From Saprospiraceae bacterium (GTDB taxonomy: Bacteria; Bacteroidota; Bacteroidia; Chitinophagales; Saprospiraceae), in contig JAHDII010000126.1 in NCBI GenBank assembly GCA_020630895.1, positions 1-8,497 on the forward strand: DNA of 8,497 nucleotides, written 5' to 3'. Within the stretch, counting starts at the first letter, position 1; each line of letters opens with the position of its first letter. Position numbers and translations under genes: made by a program. Under the pieces are notes generated by a model. That model searched no databases, had not been told where the DNA came from, and was given only the letters and a program-made list of their open reading frames with translations. Positions 7,167-8,497 of the stretch are shown here, in pieces.

Positions 7167-8497
7167 ATGAAACCATTTATCACACTATTATTGTGTTGTT
7201 TTTCCTTTATGGGAATAGCACAAAACTTCAACATTTATTTTGATACTGATAAAAACAATATCAGAGCCAATCAAAAAGAAAAAATTGAATTAGCCGTTCA
7301 TCAATATTTTTCTGGAGACTATGTCATTCTCCTTAAAGGATATTGTGATGTAAGAGGATCTAATGCTTATAACATGGCATTATCTGAACGACGAGTTCAA
7401 ACGATACAATCTTATTTATTAAAAAATAATATTCGAAAAGCAGATATTATTACAGAATTTAATGGAGAAAATAAATCTTTAAATGCTGAACAAGAATTTC
7501 GTAAAGTAGAAATTATTTTTATAAAAAAGAAAACCGAAAATATAATTAAATCAACACCTGAAACACCTACAAAAAAAGAAGAAAATATCAATACCTCTTC
7601 CGATATTTCTAACAAAAAAAATCTTTCAATCCAAGAGTATAAAAAAAATATTCTTCCTGAATCGCAAACATTTAAAATCAATAATAATAATGAGATTATT
7701 ATTGAAGGAGAAAAAGGGACATTGATAAAAATACCTGCCATGGCTTTTTCTTTTGAAAATCTTACTCCTGTTGAAGGAGATGTAGAAATAAAATTAATTG
7801 AATATTATTCTTTTTCTGATTTATTTAGCGATGATTTAAGTACCACATCTGATGGAAAAATGATTATAACTTCGGGTAGTATTTTTATTGAAGCTACAAA
7901 AAATGGCAAAAAATTAATTTTAAATACAGGTAAAGATTTAGAATTGGCTTTTCCAAAAGCAGCCGATGAAGATTACAATACTTTTTATGGCGAAAGGCTA
8001 GACGATGGTAGAATGAATTGGAAAGAAGATACATCTAATAAAGAAAAAGAAGATATTTATTTTGATGGAATATATGGAGATCCTGTTGAATTAGATAAAA
8101 AGAATAAAGCTGAAAAATTAGCAGAGCATGAACTTAAAAATAAAAAGATTGAAGAATATCAGAAAAAAAGAGAACAAGAATTAGCATTTTTTAGAAAAAC
8201 AAAGGAAGAACAAGAACAAATTATTTCAGAAGAACGACAAAAAATCGAAGCAGAAAGAAAAAGAATTTTTGAAATGAGAAATGAACAATATGCTTTAATT
8301 AGTTCTAAAAGATTAGGCTTTATCAATTGTGATGCTTTCCCAAGAGTTCGACAATTAGAAGACACTAAAATATTAGTTGAATTTGATAATGTAAATGTAA
8401 AAGGAATTAGTGCTTTTTTATTAGTAAGAAATAGAAAAAGTATCATGCAATTTATGAATATTTCTGATAATTCTTTTTTCTTTAATAATCGCTTACC
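7167..8497 (+). CDS. Exported multidomain protein with N-terminal OmpA-like domain (3' end outside window)
   Basis: The frame is open from the ATG at 7167 to the window edge: 443 complete codons and two bases of a Pro codon, with no stop. Residues 1-19 form a signal peptide ending GIAQ, a cleavage style common in Bacteroidota. Residues 21-118 are an OmpA/Pal/MotB-type peptidoglycan-binding domain: FNIYFDTDKNNIR, then GYCDVRGSNAYNMALSERR. Asp61 and Arg76, 15 residues apart, match the pair that holds diaminopimelate. A Lys/Glu/Thr-rich linker follows. Residues 178-265 look like a ZU5-like beta domain (EGEKGTLIKIPAMAF, a TSGSIFIEATKNGK strand, LELAFP), ending in YNTFYGERLDDGRMNW (270-285). Residues about 308-375 are highly charged and heptad-rich, a probable coiled coil. 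GFINCDAFPR (384-393) opens another conserved region that continues off the edge. The probable location is the periplasm, attached to the cell wall. The OmpA domain is usually C-terminal, so this order is unusual. Function is unknown; a structural or gliding/envelope role is only a guess. Confidence 0.85.
   Translation, partial: MKPFITLLLCCFSFMGIAQNFNIYFDTDKNNIRANQKEKIELAVHQYFSGDYVILLKGYCDVRGSNAYNMALSERRVQTIQSYLLKNNIRKADIITEFNGENKSLNAEQEFRKVEIIFIKKKTENIIKSTPETPTKKEENINTSSDISNKKNLSIQEYKKNILPESQTFKINNNNEIIIEGEKGTLIKIPAMAFSFENLTPVEGDVEIKLIEYYSFSDLFSDDLSTTSDGKMIITSGSIFIEATKNGKKLILNTGKDLELAFPKAADEDYNTFYGERLDDGRMNWKEDTSNKEKEDIYFDGIYGDPVELDKKNKAEKLAEHELKNKKIEEYQKKREQELAFFRKTKEEQEQIISEERQKIEAERKRIFEMRNEQYALISSKRLGFINCDAFPRVRQLEDTKILVEFDNVNVKGISAFLLVRNRKSIMQFMNISDNSFFFNNRL

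Noticed and set aside
7412..7741. Minus-strand open frame of 109 codons rich in Phe, Ile, Leu and Ser
   Set aside because: It is antisense to the OmpA-domain gene. The hydrophobic look comes from reading Lys/Asn/Glu-rich coding sequence backwards, not from a membrane protein.
8159..8446. Minus-strand open frame of 95 codons with membrane-like composition
   Set aside because: It is the antisense of the charged coiled-coil region and following segment of the gene beginning at 7167.
2439..8497. The four plus-strand genes as one new functional system
   Set aside because: A strong terminator and structured spacers separate the genes, the families are unrelated, and no shared motif or overlap links them; being neighbours is not enough.

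Overview
This window looks like chromosomal DNA from an AT-rich member of the Bacteroidota (by eye about 30% G+C). The basis is: a TATATTTGC box, the -7 element of that phylum, upstream of the methionyl-tRNA synthetase gene; A-rich leaders without Shine-Dalgarno sequences; a MetRS with a KISTSK signature and a fused C-terminal tRNA-binding domain; a signal peptide ending in Ala-Gln; and two secreted proteins whose motifs I associate with this phylum. The exact order or genus cannot be read from this stretch.

Layout. Bases 1-76 are a palindromic array of degenerate 7-base units whose right arm contains the metG stop codon. metG (73-2205, minus strand) follows, with its promoter in a 233-base divergent spacer. 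On the plus strand, 2439-5354 encodes a large lipoprotein zinc peptidase of family M16 with two homologous halves. It ends at a strong intrinsic terminator (5377-5414). Only 13 bases after that, 5428-6141 encodes a small M90 (MtfA-type) zinc peptidase. Two weak hairpins separate it from 6236-7066, a secreted protein of unknown function with a C-terminal region resembling a TonB C-terminal domain. A spacer rich in inverted repeats (7083-7165) then leads into an incomplete gene (7167 to the right edge) for an exported protein. That protein has an N-terminal OmpA-type peptidoglycan-binding domain, a ZU5-like region, a coiled coil and the start of a further conserved region.

How the genes relate. 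Nothing points to one dedicated pathway. metG is housekeeping. The four plus-strand genes share a direction, but a terminator or structured spacer lies at each junction, so they look like separately expressed neighbours rather than one tight operon. Three of the four products are predicted to be exported, so the theme is the cell envelope. I see no mobile element, CRISPR array, tRNA, rRNA or phage gene, and no convincing new multi-gene system. The points most worth a second look are the 7-mer palindrome, the N-terminal OmpA multidomain protein with its structured leader, and the unknown secreted protein.
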